Shown one piece after another: positions 26,378 to 35,683 of a DNA stretch of 64,000 bases. The notes beneath the pieces were generated by a model that saw nothing but the letters and a program-made list of their open reading frames with translations, made no database searches and had not been told where the DNA came from. Numbering within the stretch: position 1 is the first letter of the stretch; every line of letters begins with the position of its first letter. Source of the stretch: Mesorhizobium comanense. Its GTDB lineage: Bacteria > Pseudomonadota > Alphaproteobacteria > Rhizobiales > Rhizobiaceae. Both the position numbers and the translations under genes were made by a program. The stretch is from assembly GCF_005503535.1 (NCBI RefSeq), contig NZ_SCNN01000001.1, positions 124,001 to 188,000 on the forward strand. Direction: 5' to 3'.

Positions 26378-27964
26378 TCAGGCCTGCAGCCAGCACTTCG
26401 CCAGGGCGTAGCCGTTCATCAACTCCTGGTGCGGATCGTCCACCCAGCCGTCGACCTTGGCGCCGGTGGCATCGATGAACTGGTTGAACATCGGCAGGAT
26501 CAGGCCGCCTTCGTCGCGCACCAGAACGGCCATGTCGTGGTACATCTGCCTGCGCTTGGTCTCGTCCAGTTCGGCACGAGCCGCCAGCACCATCTTGTCG
26601 AAGTCCGGACGCATGAAACGCGTGTCGTTCCAGTCGGCGGTCGACAGGTAGGCGGTCGAGTACATCTGGTCCTGCGTCGAGCGGCCGCCCCAGTAGGAGG
26701 CGCAGAAGGGCTGCTTGTTCCAGACCTCGTTCCAGTAGCCGTCGCCGGGTTCGCGCTTGAGTTCGATCTTGATGCCGGCCTTGGCCGCGCTCTGCTGGAA
26801 GAGCTGCGAGGCATCGACGGCGCCGGGGAAGGCGACATCCGAGGTCCGCAGAAGCACCGTGCCGTCATGGCCTGATTTCTTGTAGTGGAACTTGGCCTTG
26901 TCGGGATCGTATTTGCGCTGCTCGATCTCGGTGAACAGCGGGTAGGAAGCATTGATCGGGAAGTCGTTGCCGAGCGAACCATAGCCGCGCAGCACCTTGG
27001 TCAGCATCTCCTCGCGGTCGATCGCGAGCTTCAGCGCCATTCTGAGGTCGTTGTTGTCGAACGGCGCCGTGTTGCAGTGCATGATGAAGACATAGTGGCC
27101 CGGGCCGGCATGGTTGCGGATGGTCACGCCCGGCACGCGCTTGATCAGGTCGACGATCTTCGGCTCGACGCGGTTGATCATGTTGACCTGGCCGCCCTGC
27201 AGGGCCGCCGTGCGCGCCGTCGCATCGTTGATGACGATGACTTCGATCTGGTCGGCATGGCCCATCTTGTCGCCCTGCCAGTAGTTGGCGAAGCGCTCGC
27301 CGCCATGGCGCACGCCCGGCTCGTTGGTGACGACCTTGTACGGGCCGGCGCCGATGCCGGCATCGGGCTTGTCCTTGCCGCCATTGGGCTGGACGATCAG
27401 GTGATAGTCGCTGAGCAGGTAGGGAAGGTCGGCATTGGCCTCCTTCAGCGTCAGCACCACTTCCTTGCCGCTGGCCTTGATGGTTTCGATGCCCTTCATG
27501 TAGCCGAGCGCGCCGGATTTCGACTTCTCGTCCGAATGGCGCTCGAGCGTGGCGGCCACGTCGTCGGCGGTCACGGTCTTGCCGTTGTGGAATTCGATGC
27601 CGTCGCGGATCTTCAGCGTCCACACCTTGGCGTCCTTGGACGAGCCGATCTCCTCGGCGATGCGGTTCTCGAGCTTGCCCTCCGGCGAAAGCTCGACGAT
27701 CATTTCGCCCCAGCACTTGCCGAAGGCGAACGGCACCTGCGTCATCATCAGCGCCGGATCGAGGCTGTTGGTCGATTCACCGCCCACCAGACCGGCCTTC
27801 AGCGTGCCGCCCTTGACCGGACCGGCGGCGCGAGCAGCGCTTGAAAGCAGCGAATTGGCGAAGGGAGCGGCAATGCCGAGCGCTGCCGCCCGGCCAAGGA
27901 AATCACGACGGCTCAGTTTGCCGGACGCGACACGCCGGCTAAGGAATTCCAGTTCGTTCGACAT
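26378..27964 (-). CDS. ABC transporter substrate-binding protein, peptide/nickel family 5 (copy 2)
   Basis: Also 528 residues, with a Tat signal (LSRRDFLGRAAALGIAAPFA near residue 17) and the same core motifs as the copy at 21204 (EFHNGKTVTADDVAATLERH). The two copies share most residues, including long stretches such as GGERFANYWQGDKMGHADQ, and so come from a fairly recent duplication. One channel is therefore served by two receptors, which may bind different ligands; the differences to compare are in the lobe-lobe cleft. Confidence 0.9.
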   Translation of the reverse strand: MSNELEFLSRRVASGKLSRRDFLGRAAALGIAAPFANSLLSSAARAAGPVKGGTLKAGLVGGESTNSLDPALMMTQVPFAFGKCWGEMIVELSPEGKLENRIAEEIGSSKDAKVWTLKIRDGIEFHNGKTVTADDVAATLERHSDEKSKSGALGYMKGIETIKASGKEVVLTLKEANADLPYLLSDYHLIVQPNGGKDKPDAGIGAGPYKVVTNEPGVRHGGERFANYWQGDKMGHADQIEVIVINDATARTAALQGGQVNMINRVEPKIVDLIKRVPGVTIRNHAGPGHYVFIMHCNTAPFDNNDLRMALKLAIDREEMLTKVLRGYGSLGNDFPINASYPLFTEIEQRKYDPDKAKFHYKKSGHDGTVLLRTSDVAFPGAVDASQLFQQSAAKAGIKIELKREPGDGYWNEVWNKQPFCASYWGGRSTQDQMYSTAYLSTADWNDTRFMRPDFDKMVLAARAELDETKRRQMYHDMAVLVRDEGGLILPMFNQFIDATGAKVDGWVDDPHQELMNGYALAKCWLQA

Positions 27965-28119
27965 TTTGAGTTCCTCACTCTGTTGGTTCGACTCTGCGGT
28001 CGATTTTCTTGCTTGTTGTTAAGGGGAATAATGACCGCAAGGGAAAGCGGCAGGCAAGACCGAATGCGACATGCCGTGGCGTAAATGGCGCGTCGTATTT
28101 GGACCAATAGCGGAGAAGC

Positions 28120-30147
28120 TCACACCAGCGAGCGCGGGACAATCTCCTCGAAATTGCGCTCGAAAACGAGTTTGTTGCCCTCGTAGGCCTCGATTCTGGC
28201 GCCGACGATGAAGTTTTGCGCGTCGGATCGCATCTCAGCCAATGTTTCGGTGCGCACCGACCATCCATTTCGCGACAAGGTCTGTGTCCAGTGCGTCTTT
28301 CCCGAGGCCGCCAGGGGATCGTCGGGGTGGATCGTCCAGGTCTCGCGCACGATGCTGCCGTTGACGAGCCCGTGGTCGAGGTCGCGCACCTCGCCGAAGT
28401 CATCCGTTATCGACAATGTGACGATGCCGGTCTTCTCGTCGCGATCGACATGGCGTTCGGAACTGGTGGCGCGCACCGTCTCGGTTGCCCACGGCGTGGC
28501 GCCTTCCGGTTCGCCGAAGGTCGCCTCGTCGCCTGTCGCCAGCGGGCGAAGCGGCAGCTTGAGCGTCGCTGCGGAGAGATCGAGCTGGACCGGCTCCGGC
28601 GAGGGCCAGATGGCGGGCCAGTAAGCGGTGGAGACGGCGATGCGCAGGCGGTGGCCGGCCGGCACGCGATAGGCGCACTGGTCGAGCACGACGCGCGCCG
28701 ACACGGCTTCGCCTGGAACCAGCGCCTGCGGGAATTCGTGCGACTGGCGATGCGTCAGGTTCAAGACGCCGTAGGAGATCAGTTCCGAGGCGCCATCTGG
28801 GTGCACGTCGCACAGCCGGACCGCGACATTGGCCTGCGGCCGGTTGGACGCCACGCGGATCAGAAGCTCCGGCGCGCCGACGATGTCGATCGCTTCGCCG
28901 AGCGCCGGCTGGTCGAAACACAGTGACAGCGCATCGTCCGGCCGCTGGTCGCCCGGCAATTCAGGGCCGAAGGTGAAGGGAAAATACTCGCCGCCCGCAA
29001 GGCCGCAGGTCTGTGGCGAGGCAACAATGGCCGGCTTGCCCGCGTCCCCGATCAGGTCGATCACCTCGGCCTTGATAGCCGGCGACGGCCATTGCCGCTC
29101 CGCGACCCAGCGGCCGGGCCGCTCGGGGTGCCAGCGGGCGGGGCGTACGCTGTCCATCACATAGGCGCGGTAGGCCGGATCGGCTTCGACGCCCGTCTCG
29201 GCGCCCTTCAGCCAGTGGTCCCACCAGCGCAGCGCTTCCTGCAGGAAGCCGATCGCCGGTTGCGGCCCGGCATAATGCGGGTATTTGTGAATCCACGGGC
29301 CGACGATGCCCTTCACCGGCGCTTCGATGTTGGTGACGAGGTTGGAGATCGTGTTGCGGTAGCCGTCATGCCAGCCGCCGATCGACAGCACGGCTGCCTT
29401 GACCGCGGAAAAATCCTCGCAGATGGAGCCCCGCTTCCAATAGGCATCGCGGTGCTGGTGCCGCAGCCAGAGGGGCAGCAGGAACGACTGGTTCTCCAGC
29501 CTCGTCAGCCACAGGTCGCGCCATCTGTTGTCCCCGGCAATCGCCGGATCCGGCGGCCGCGACGAATAGGACAGCATCGTCGAGGCCCAGCCGAAATTTT
29601 CGAGCAGCAGGCAGCCGCCCTTGTAATGGATGTCGTCGGCATAGCGGTCGACCGTCGAGCACAGGCTGATCACCGCCTTCAGCGCTGGCGGGCCTTTGGC
29701 CGCCACTTGCAGGCAGTTGAAGCCGCCCCAGGAAATGCCCATCATGCCGACATTGCCGTTGCACCAGGGCTGAGCCGCCGCCCAGGCGATGACGTCGCAG
29801 GCGTCCTGCAATTCCTGTTCGGAATATTCGTCGTCCATCAACCCCTCGGAATCGCCATTGCCGCGCATGTCGACACGGATCGAAGCGTAGCCGTGGCCGG
29901 CGAAATAGGGATGCGTCAGCTGATCGCGAAAGATGGTGCCGTCGCGCTTGCGGTAGGGCAGGTGCTCAAGGATGGCGGGCACGGGATCGTCGCCCGCATC
30001 TTGCGGCATCCAGATCCGCGCCGATAACCGGCAGCCGTCGGGCATGACGATGCCCATGTCGGGAAATTCGACGACCTTGCGGGGAAACTCGGTGATGATT
30101 TTCATGGCGCCATAACGCCCGGTGCCGAGGCGACTTTCAATCGCCAT
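28120..30147 (-). CDS. CocE/NonD-family alpha/beta hydrolase (acyl esterase or X-prolyl peptidase-like)
   Basis: A 675-residue (or 661-residue) serine hydrolase. The nucleophile elbow is GISWGGFN near residue 138, preceded by RVDMRGNGDSEG; the later GIVGPWIHKYPHY holds the usual His. The C-terminal third forms the jelly-roll lid domain of CocE/X-prolyl dipeptidyl peptidases. The more family-like start is MKIITEFPRKV (30105), 14 residues inside the longest frame; neither start has a good ribosome site. Together with the peptide-type transporter downstream it suggests uptake and hydrolysis of an ester or proline-containing peptide, but the substrate is unknown. Confidence 0.85.
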   Translation of the reverse strand: MAIESRLGTGRYGAMKIITEFPRKVVEFPDMGIVMPDGCRLSARIWMPQDAGDDPVPAILEHLPYRKRDGTIFRDQLTHPYFAGHGYASIRVDMRGNGDSEGLMDDEYSEQELQDACDVIAWAAAQPWCNGNVGMMGISWGGFNCLQVAAKGPPALKAVISLCSTVDRYADDIHYKGGCLLLENFGWASTMLSYSSRPPDPAIAGDNRWRDLWLTRLENQSFLLPLWLRHQHRDAYWKRGSICEDFSAVKAAVLSIGGWHDGYRNTISNLVTNIEAPVKGIVGPWIHKYPHYAGPQPAIGFLQEALRWWDHWLKGAETGVEADPAYRAYVMDSVRPARWHPERPGRWVAERQWPSPAIKAEVIDLIGDAGKPAIVASPQTCGLAGGEYFPFTFGPELPGDQRPDDALSLCFDQPALGEAIDIVGAPELLIRVASNRPQANVAVRLCDVHPDGASELISYGVLNLTHRQSHEFPQALVPGEAVSARVVLDQCAYRVPAGHRLRIAVSTAYWPAIWPSPEPVQLDLSAATLKLPLRPLATGDEATFGEPEGATPWATETVRATSSERHVDRDEKTGIVTLSITDDFGEVRDLDHGLVNGSIVRETWTIHPDDPLAASGKTHWTQTLSRNGWSVRTETLAEMRSDAQNFIVGARIEAYEGNKLVFERNFEEIVPRSLV

Positions 30148-30208
30148 TCGCGACTGGAGCAGCGAAATATGCGACTTGGCCGCCGACCGGTCTCCCGTCT
30201 CGGAACGT

Positions 30209-30802
30209 CTAGTTCAGCGGAATATCGTTTTCACCCTTGCTCGCCTGGTAGGCGTTTGACAGGTCGTCGTAGCGCGCCGCGATCTTGCCTATCCGCGTCT
30301 CCAGCCGGTTGCGCTCGGCCTCCGGCAGCGCACGGACCAGCCGGCGTATCGAAAAGCTCTTCCAGTAGGCGTTCTCGGCATTGTAGCCGCCGGGATCGAG
30401 GGTGAAGACCTCTTTCAGAATTCTCAGATCGTGCGGGATGGCGAAGCTGTCCCGGGAATCCTCGTGGCTGAAGAGATAGTAGAAATTGTCGAATCCGGTC
30501 CAGGTGATCGCCGACAGGCAGAGCGAGCAGGGCTCGTGCGTGGCGATGAAGATGGCGTCTTTGGCGTCGACGCGTTCGGCCCTGGGCATTTCGTAGAACC
30601 GCTTCAGGCAATGCACCTCGCCATGCCAGAGCGGGTTCTCCATCTCGTTATTGGTCTCGGCCAGCACCAGCGAGCGGTCGTCCTTGCGCAGGATCGCGGC
30701 GCCGAACAGCTTGTTGCCATGGGCAACGCCTTCAGCCGTCTTCGGCACGATGTCATGCTCGATGACGTCGAGCAGGCGGTCGATCAGCGAAACATCGGTC
30801 AT
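30209..30802 (-). CDS. Zinc-dependent nucleoside/cytidine deaminase-family protein
   Basis: A 197-residue member of the CMP/dCMP-deaminase zinc family. The zinc and catalytic motifs are HGEVHCLKR near residue 60 (His ligand and catalytic Glu) and EPCSLCLSAI near residue 90 (two Cys ligands). It is larger than tRNA adenosine deaminases, with about 80 extra C-terminal residues rich in helices. It follows the ureide genes on the same strand, so a guanine, adenine or related base substrate is attractive but unproven. The guanine deaminase role is already filled by a separate amidohydrolase gene in this window. Confidence 0.8.
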   Translation of the reverse strand: MTDVSLIDRLLDVIEHDIVPKTAEGVAHGNKLFGAAILRKDDRSLVLAETNNEMENPLWHGEVHCLKRFYEMPRAERVDAKDAIFIATHEPCSLCLSAITWTGFDNFYYLFSHEDSRDSFAIPHDLRILKEVFTLDPGGYNAENAYWKSFSIRRLVRALPEAERNRLETRIGKIAARYDDLSNAYQASKGENDIPLN

Positions 30803-30859
30803 CAGCGGGGCTCCTGTCGGATGTCGCCCCGTTTCGGGGTGACGATATGCACAAAGACA

Positions 30860-31351
30860 TCAAGGGAGATGGATCTCGTAGGCGTGCGAGAAATGGAATT
30901 CCTCGAGGTTGGAGCCGTCGCCGCCACGGTCGACGATCAGGAAATCCTGGGGCTCGCCGAGCGGCGTCAGCACGCCGTGCCAGAGATTGCGTGAATAATT
31001 GATGCCTTGCCCGGGCGTCGTGATGAAGGCATGCGGCTCGCCCGGCCCTTCCTTGCCGTCATGGCACACGACAACCAGGAACGGACGCGGCGACAGCGGT
31101 ATGAAGGCCTGGCTGCCGAAAGGGTGGCGTTCGACCATGGTCAGCTTCAGTGGCAATTCATAGGGCGTGCCGCGCACCATCGAGATGAGCACGCGGGCGT
31201 TCGGCCCTGCCGCCTCGGCGGTCGCCAGATCATGATAGCGCTCGGCCCTGCCGCCATTGATCGGATAATGGTTGTCGCCGCCCATGTCGATGACATCGCC
31301 AAAGGCGGCGAAGGCCTCACGGGTCAGCGGCCGCGCGACGATACGGGTCAC
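30860..31351 (-). CDS. allA: Ureidoglycolate lyase AllA
   Basis: A 163-residue protein from GTG at 31351, which overlaps the stop of the preceding gene as GTGA. Reading VTRIVARPLTREAFAAFGDV, then MVERHPFGSQAFIPLS near residue 62 and NYSRNLWHGVLTPLG near residue 115, it matches AllA, which splits ureidoglycolate into glyoxylate and urea. It is the last step of the ureide branch encoded here. The order puuE-uraD, allE, allA on one strand is an operon arrangement of purine catabolism. Confidence 0.92.
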   Translation of the reverse strand: MTRIVARPLTREAFAAFGDVIDMGGDNHYPINGGRAERYHDLATAEAAGPNARVLISMVRGTPYELPLKLTMVERHPFGSQAFIPLSPRPFLVVVCHDGKEGPGEPHAFITTPGQGINYSRNLWHGVLTPLGEPQDFLIVDRGGDGSNLEEFHFSHAYEIHLP

Positions 31352-32211
31352 CGCGCGCGACCGCCGAAGCCCGCCCCGCCCAGCTTGGCGTGCCGGTTGA
31401 CGTCCTTGTAGAGCAGATAGCGGAACTTGCCGGGGCCGCCGGCATAACAGGCCTGCGGGCAGAAGGCGCGCAGCCACATGAAGTCGCCGGCCTCGACCTC
31501 GACCCAGTCCTGGTTCAGCCGATAGACCGCCTTGCCTTCCAGCACATAGAGCCCGTGCTCCATCACATGCGTCTCGGCGAAGGGAATGACCGCGCCCGGC
31601 TCCAGCGTGACGATGGTGACGTGCATGTCATGGCGCATGTCGGCGGGATCGACGAAGCGGGTCGTCGCCCATCGGCCCTCGGTGCCGGGCATCGGGCTGG
31701 GCGCCACCTGCTGGTCGCTGGAGAAGAAGGCTTCCGGCGTATCCAGGCCCTCGACGGCCTCATAGGCCTTGCGGATCCAGTGGAAGCGCACGGCGACCCC
31801 GCCGTGGTTGCGCACCGTCCAGCCGCTTGCCGGCGGCAGGAAGGCAAAGCCGCCGGGCGCCAGCACATGCTTTTTTCCGGCGAGGGACACGGTGAGTTCG
31901 CCCTCGACCACGAACAGGACGCCCTCGGCGCCGGCGTCGGGCTCGGGTCGGTCGCTGCCGCCGCCGGGCAGGACCTCGACGATGTACTGCGAAAACGTCT
32001 CGGCGAAGCCCGACAGGGGTCTCGCGATGATCCAGGCCCTCGTCTCGTCCCAGAAGGGCAGCGGGCTGGTGACGATATCCTGCATCACCCCTTTGGGGAT
32101 GACGGCATAGGCTTCGGTGAAGACGGCGCGTCCCGTCAGGAGCTCGTTCTGGCCGGGGTGGCCGCCATGGGGGGCGTAATAGGTTCGCTCGGACGTCTTG
32201 ATCATATCCAT
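31348..32211 (-). CDS. allE: (S)-ureidoglycine aminohydrolase
   Basis: A 287-residue bicupin protein starting MDMIKTSERTYYAP at ATG 32211; longer readings run back into the upstream gene. Two cupin repeats are visible (VLFVVEGELTVSLAGKKHVL near residue 95 and FAETHVMEHGLYVLEGKAVY near residue 215, the latter with the metal-binding EHGLY). It hydrolyses (S)-ureidoglycine to ureidoglycolate and ammonia, one step before AllA. Its stop overlaps the AllA start. Enzymes of this family are also called YlbA/UGlyAH. Confidence 0.92.
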   Translation of the reverse strand: MDMIKTSERTYYAPHGGHPGQNELLTGRAVFTEAYAVIPKGVMQDIVTSPLPFWDETRAWIIARPLSGFAETFSQYIVEVLPGGGSDRPEPDAGAEGVLFVVEGELTVSLAGKKHVLAPGGFAFLPPASGWTVRNHGGVAVRFHWIRKAYEAVEGLDTPEAFFSSDQQVAPSPMPGTEGRWATTRFVDPADMRHDMHVTIVTLEPGAVIPFAETHVMEHGLYVLEGKAVYRLNQDWVEVEAGDFMWLRAFCPQACYAGGPGKFRYLLYKDVNRHAKLGGAGFGGRAR

Positions 32212-32222
32212 TGGCCTTGATC

Positions 32223-33641
32223 CTATTGCGGGAGCATGTCCTTCAGCCGGAGCAGGGCGATGCGCTCGACCTGCTTGCAGGCTGTGTCGAATTCGGCGCC
32301 ACGGCTGTTGCCGATGCGGGTTTCGAATTCGGCCAGGATTTGCTCCTTGGTCTTGCCCTTCACCGCGATGATGAAGGGGAAGCCGAACGTGGTGACGTAG
32401 GCGGCGTTCAGCTTGGAAAACAGTTCGCGTTCCTTGTCGGTCAGCGCGTCGAGGCCGGCGGAGGCCTGTTCCCTGGCCGATTCTGCCGTCAGCCGCCTGG
32501 CTTTGGCCAGCTTGCCGGCAAGGTCGGGATGGGCGTTGAGCACGCCGAGCCGCTCCGTCTCGCTGGCGCCCCGGAAAATGCGGCACAGCGCATTGTGCAG
32601 GCCGCCCGCCGTGTCATGCGCCGGGCCGAGCTCCAGTTCGTAGGCCCGCTCGGCGATCCACGGCGAATGCTCGAACACGCCGCCGAAAGTGTGAACGAAG
32701 GTCTCGAATTCCATCTTCGACGGGCGCAGCACCGCCGGCGCGTAGGGATGGTTCTCCCGCCAGTGGCGGGCAATGTCGATGCGCCGCGCCAGCCAGACCT
32801 TGTCGTGCGATTTGACATAGTCGACGAAGCGCTTCAGCGCCGCGACCCGTCCCGGCCGGCCGACGAGGCGGCAGTGCAGGCCGATGTTCATCATGCGCGG
32901 CCTGCCGGCTTTGCCTTCGGCATAGAGCGTGTCGAAACTGTCCTTGAGATAGGCGAAGAACTGGTCGCCCGAGTTGAAGCCTTGCGGCGTGGCGAAGCGC
33001 ATGTCGTTGGCATCGAGCGTGTAGGGGATGATGAGCTGCGTGCCGCTCTCATGCTCGAACCAGTAGGGCAGTTCGTCGTCATAGGTATCGGAAACGTAGT
33101 CGAAGCCGCCTTCTTCGGCGGCGAGACGAACCGTGTTGACGGAGGTGCGCCCCGTATACCAGCCGGTCGGCCGCTGGCCGGTGACCTCGTAGTGCAGCTT
33201 GATCGCCGCTTCGAGATCGCGGCGCTCGTCCTCGGCGCTGTGGTCGCGGTAGTCGATCCATCTGAGCCCGTGCGAGGCCATCTCCCAGCCGGCCTCCTGC
33301 ATGGCTGTGACCTGGTCGGGCGAGCGCGCCAGTGCCGTGGCGACGCCGTAGCAGGTGACAGGTACCTGCTCTTCGCTGAACAGCCGCAGCAGGCGCCAGA
33401 AGCCGGCCCGCGCGCCATATTCGTAGATCGATTCCATGTTCCAGTGGCGCTGGCCGACCCAGGGCGCGGCGCCGACGATTTCCGACAGGAAGGCCTCCGA
33501 CGCCTTGTCGCCATGGAGGACGCAATTCTCGCCGCCCTCTTCGTAATTGACGACGAACTGGACCGCGACATGCGCACCGCCAGGCCATTTCGGATCCGGC
33601 GGATTGGCCCCGTAGCCACGCATGTCTCTTTCGTAACGCAT
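32223..33641 (-). CDS. puuE: Bifunctional PuuE allantoinase-OHCU decarboxylase fusion
   Basis: About 472 residues from ATG 33641 (MRYERDMRGYG). The first 300 residues are a polysaccharide-deacetylase-fold allantoinase (PuuE): GGENCVLHGD near residue 36, EMASHGLRWIDYRDHSAEDE, and GLHCRLVGRPGR near residue 255. The last 165 residues are an OHCU decarboxylase (UraD): EHSPWIAERA, LNAHPDLAGKLA and FGFPFIIAVKGKT. Together they decarboxylate OHCU to (S)-allantoin and open allantoin to allantoate. The two domains are separate genes in many bacteria. A 24-residue N-terminal extension is possible but has no ribosome site. Confidence 0.92.
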   Translation of the reverse strand: MRYERDMRGYGANPPDPKWPGGAHVAVQFVVNYEEGGENCVLHGDKASEAFLSEIVGAAPWVGQRHWNMESIYEYGARAGFWRLLRLFSEEQVPVTCYGVATALARSPDQVTAMQEAGWEMASHGLRWIDYRDHSAEDERRDLEAAIKLHYEVTGQRPTGWYTGRTSVNTVRLAAEEGGFDYVSDTYDDELPYWFEHESGTQLIIPYTLDANDMRFATPQGFNSGDQFFAYLKDSFDTLYAEGKAGRPRMMNIGLHCRLVGRPGRVAALKRFVDYVKSHDKVWLARRIDIARHWRENHPYAPAVLRPSKMEFETFVHTFGGVFEHSPWIAERAYELELGPAHDTAGGLHNALCRIFRGASETERLGVLNAHPDLAGKLAKARRLTAESAREQASAGLDALTDKERELFSKLNAAYVTTFGFPFIIAVKGKTKEQILAEFETRIGNSRGAEFDTACKQVERIALLRLKDMLPQ

Positions 33642-33825
33642 CGTCCCTCCACACCCGGCATAACCGGAAGTATGATCAGAATATCGAAAGGCCTGCCCGT
33701 GCATTCCCCTCAAAATTTTTGAAACTGTTTTTGTCGCGCTCCGCTCGACCGGGACTTATGCATCGCCTTTAATTGGCGCACAATTCATCACTAGTGTTCT
33801 GATGTACCTGGATGGGAGGCGGCCA
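33642..33825. promoter_or_regulatory. Divergent promoter region of the purine operons
   Basis: The 184 bases separate the leftward puuE-allE-allA unit from the rightward uraH-xdhABC unit and so should hold both promoters. An AT-rich stretch (CAAAATTTTTGAAACTG at 33712-33728) lies in the middle. No palindromic operator stands out. Confidence 0.4.
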
Positions 33826-34200
33826 ATGGCAGAAACGTCGAAAGCCGATGGCGGGCGTCTGACGACCCATGTCCTGGACACGGCAACCGGCAAGCCGGCT
33901 GCGGGACTGTCGATCGCGCTCTACCGTATAGACGGTTCGGCCCGGGCGCTTTTGAAGAGCGTCGTCACCAATTCCGACGGCCGCTGTGACGCGCCGCTGC
34001 TCGCCGGCCAGGAGTTCCGCACCGGTGAATATGAATTGGTATTCGCTGCCGGCAATTATCTGCGCGGCCAGGGTACGAAGCTGCCCGAGCCCGCATTTCT
34101 CGACAGCGTGCCGATCCGCTTCGGCATGGCGGAGCAGCGGCATTATCATGTCCCGCTCTTGATTTCGCCCTACGGATACTCGACCTATCGGGGGAGCTGA
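33826..34200 (+). CDS. uraH: 5-hydroxyisourate hydrolase
   Basis: A 124-residue transthyretin-like enzyme from ATG 33826, with GGGAGG eight bases upstream. Signatures: [17 protein letters not shown] near residue 9, RIRFG-type segment [19 protein letters not shown] near residue 95 and the C-terminal YRGS tetrapeptide, which distinguishes HIU hydrolases from transthyretin. It hydrolyses 5-hydroxyisourate to OHCU. It precedes xdhA by one base. Confidence 0.94.
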   Translation: MAETSKADGGRLTTHVLDTATGKPAAGLSIALYRIDGSARALLKSVVTNSDGRCDAPLLAGQEFRTGEYELVFAAGNYLRGQGTKLPEPAFLDSVPIRFGMAEQRHYHVPLLISPYGYSTYRGS

Positions 34201-34201
34201 C

Positions 34202-35683
34202 ATGGCAAAAGTCGACACCCGCAACGAAATCCGTTTCATCCTCAATGGCAGGGATGTTGCGCTATCGTCGGTGGCTCCGGACGCGACCCTGCTCGACTGG
34301 CTGCGGCTGGACCGTTCGCTGCGCGGCACCAAGGAAGGTTGTGCCGAAGGCGATTGCGGTGCCTGCACCGTCCTGGTCGGCAAGCTTTCGGCTGCCGGGC
34401 TCGTCTATGAAAGCGTCAATGCCTGTATCCGCTTCCTCGGCTCGCTCGACGGGACCCATGTCGTCACGATCGAGCATCTGCGGGGCGAGCCGGACAAGTT
34501 GCATCCGGTGCAGCAGGCAATGGTCGATTTCCACGGCTCGCAATGCGGCTTTTGCACGCCGGGCTTCGTCATGTCGCTCTACGGGCTGTGGATGAAGTCG
34601 CCGGCGCCCTCCAATGCGGCGATCGAAAAGGCGCTGCAGGGCAATCTCTGCCGCTGCACGGGATATGAGGCGATCATGCGCGCCGCGCACGCCATTTCCA
34701 GCTATGGCAAGGCGGCCAGGGATCCGCTGGCCCTCGAGCGCCAGGACATCACGAAGCGGCTTCAGGCGCTGCATGACGGCGCCAGGGTCGAGATCGGAAC
34801 CGGAGGCAAGCGGCTGATCGTGCCGGCCGATGCCGACGACTTCGCCGCTGTGTTCGAGAAGGAACCGACGGCGACCGTCGTCGCCGGTTCGACCGATGTC
34901 GGCCTGTGGGTGACCAAGCACATGCGCGACATCTCGCCCGTCATCTTCATCGGCAATCTCGACGGGCTTGGCGGCATCGTCGAAGACAAGGGCGTGATAT
35001 CGATCGGCGCCGGTGTCACCTATACCGAAGCGTTCTCGATGTTGTCGAAACGAATTCCAGCCCTGGGGCAACTGGTCGATCGCATCGGCGGCGAACAGGT
35101 GCGCAACATGGGCACCATAGGCGGCAACATCGCCAACGGCTCGCCCATTGGCGATACCCCGCCGCCGCTGATCGCGCTCGGCGCGCGCCTGACGCTGCGC
35201 AAGGGCAAGGAAAGGCGTACGATCCCGTTGCAGGATTTCTTCATCGCCTACGGCAAGCAGGACCGTCAGCCCGGCGAATTCGTCGAGGCCGTGCATGTGC
35301 CCGTGCCAGCCAAGGACGTGAAGTTCGCCGTCTACAAGGTCACCAAGCGCCGCGACGAGGATATCACCGCGACCCTTGGCGCCTTCTGCCTGACTCTGGC
35401 CGGGGACGGCACCGTGGCCGATATCCGTATCGCCTATGGCGGCATGGCCGCAACGCCCAAGCGCGCGTCCACCGTCGAGAAGGCGCTGATGGGCAAGGTC
35501 TGGAACGAAGCGGCGGTCGAGGCCGCAATGGCCGAATACGCCAGCGATTTCACGCCGCTGACCGACATGCGTGCGACCGCCGCCTATCGGGCCCTGGCCG
35601 CGAAGAACCTGTTGCTGCGCTTCTATGTGGAGACCACTAGCACCGGGGCGCCGTTCCAGGTTTCGCGCAGCGAGGCGGCATGA
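34202..35683 (+). CDS. xdhA: Xanthine dehydrogenase small subunit (FAD and [2Fe-2S])
   Basis: A 493-residue protein combining two iron-sulfur domains and the FAD domain. The first cluster is in GCAEGDCGACTVLVG near residue 42; the second in CGFCTPGFVMSLYG near 114 and NLCRCTGYEAI near 155. The FAD domain shows TVVAGSTDVGLWVTKHM near residue 225 and GGNIANGSPIGDTPP near 310. It transfers electrons from the molybdenum subunit to NAD. The stop overlaps the start of xdhB (ATGA). Confidence 0.95.
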   Translation: MAKVDTRNEIRFILNGRDVALSSVAPDATLLDWLRLDRSLRGTKEGCAEGDCGACTVLVGKLSAAGLVYESVNACIRFLGSLDGTHVVTIEHLRGEPDKLHPVQQAMVDFHGSQCGFCTPGFVMSLYGLWMKSPAPSNAAIEKALQGNLCRCTGYEAIMRAAHAISSYGKAARDPLALERQDITKRLQALHDGARVEIGTGGKRLIVPADADDFAAVFEKEPTATVVAGSTDVGLWVTKHMRDISPVIFIGNLDGLGGIVEDKGVISIGAGVTYTEAFSMLSKRIPALGQLVDRIGGEQVRNMGTIGGNIANGSPIGDTPPPLIALGARLTLRKGKERRTIPLQDFFIAYGKQDRQPGEFVEAVHVPVPAKDVKFAVYKVTKRRDEDITATLGAFCLTLAGDGTVADIRIAYGGMAATPKRASTVEKALMGKVWNEAAVEAAMAEYASDFTPLTDMRATAAYRALAAKNLLLRFYVETTSTGAPFQVSRSEAA

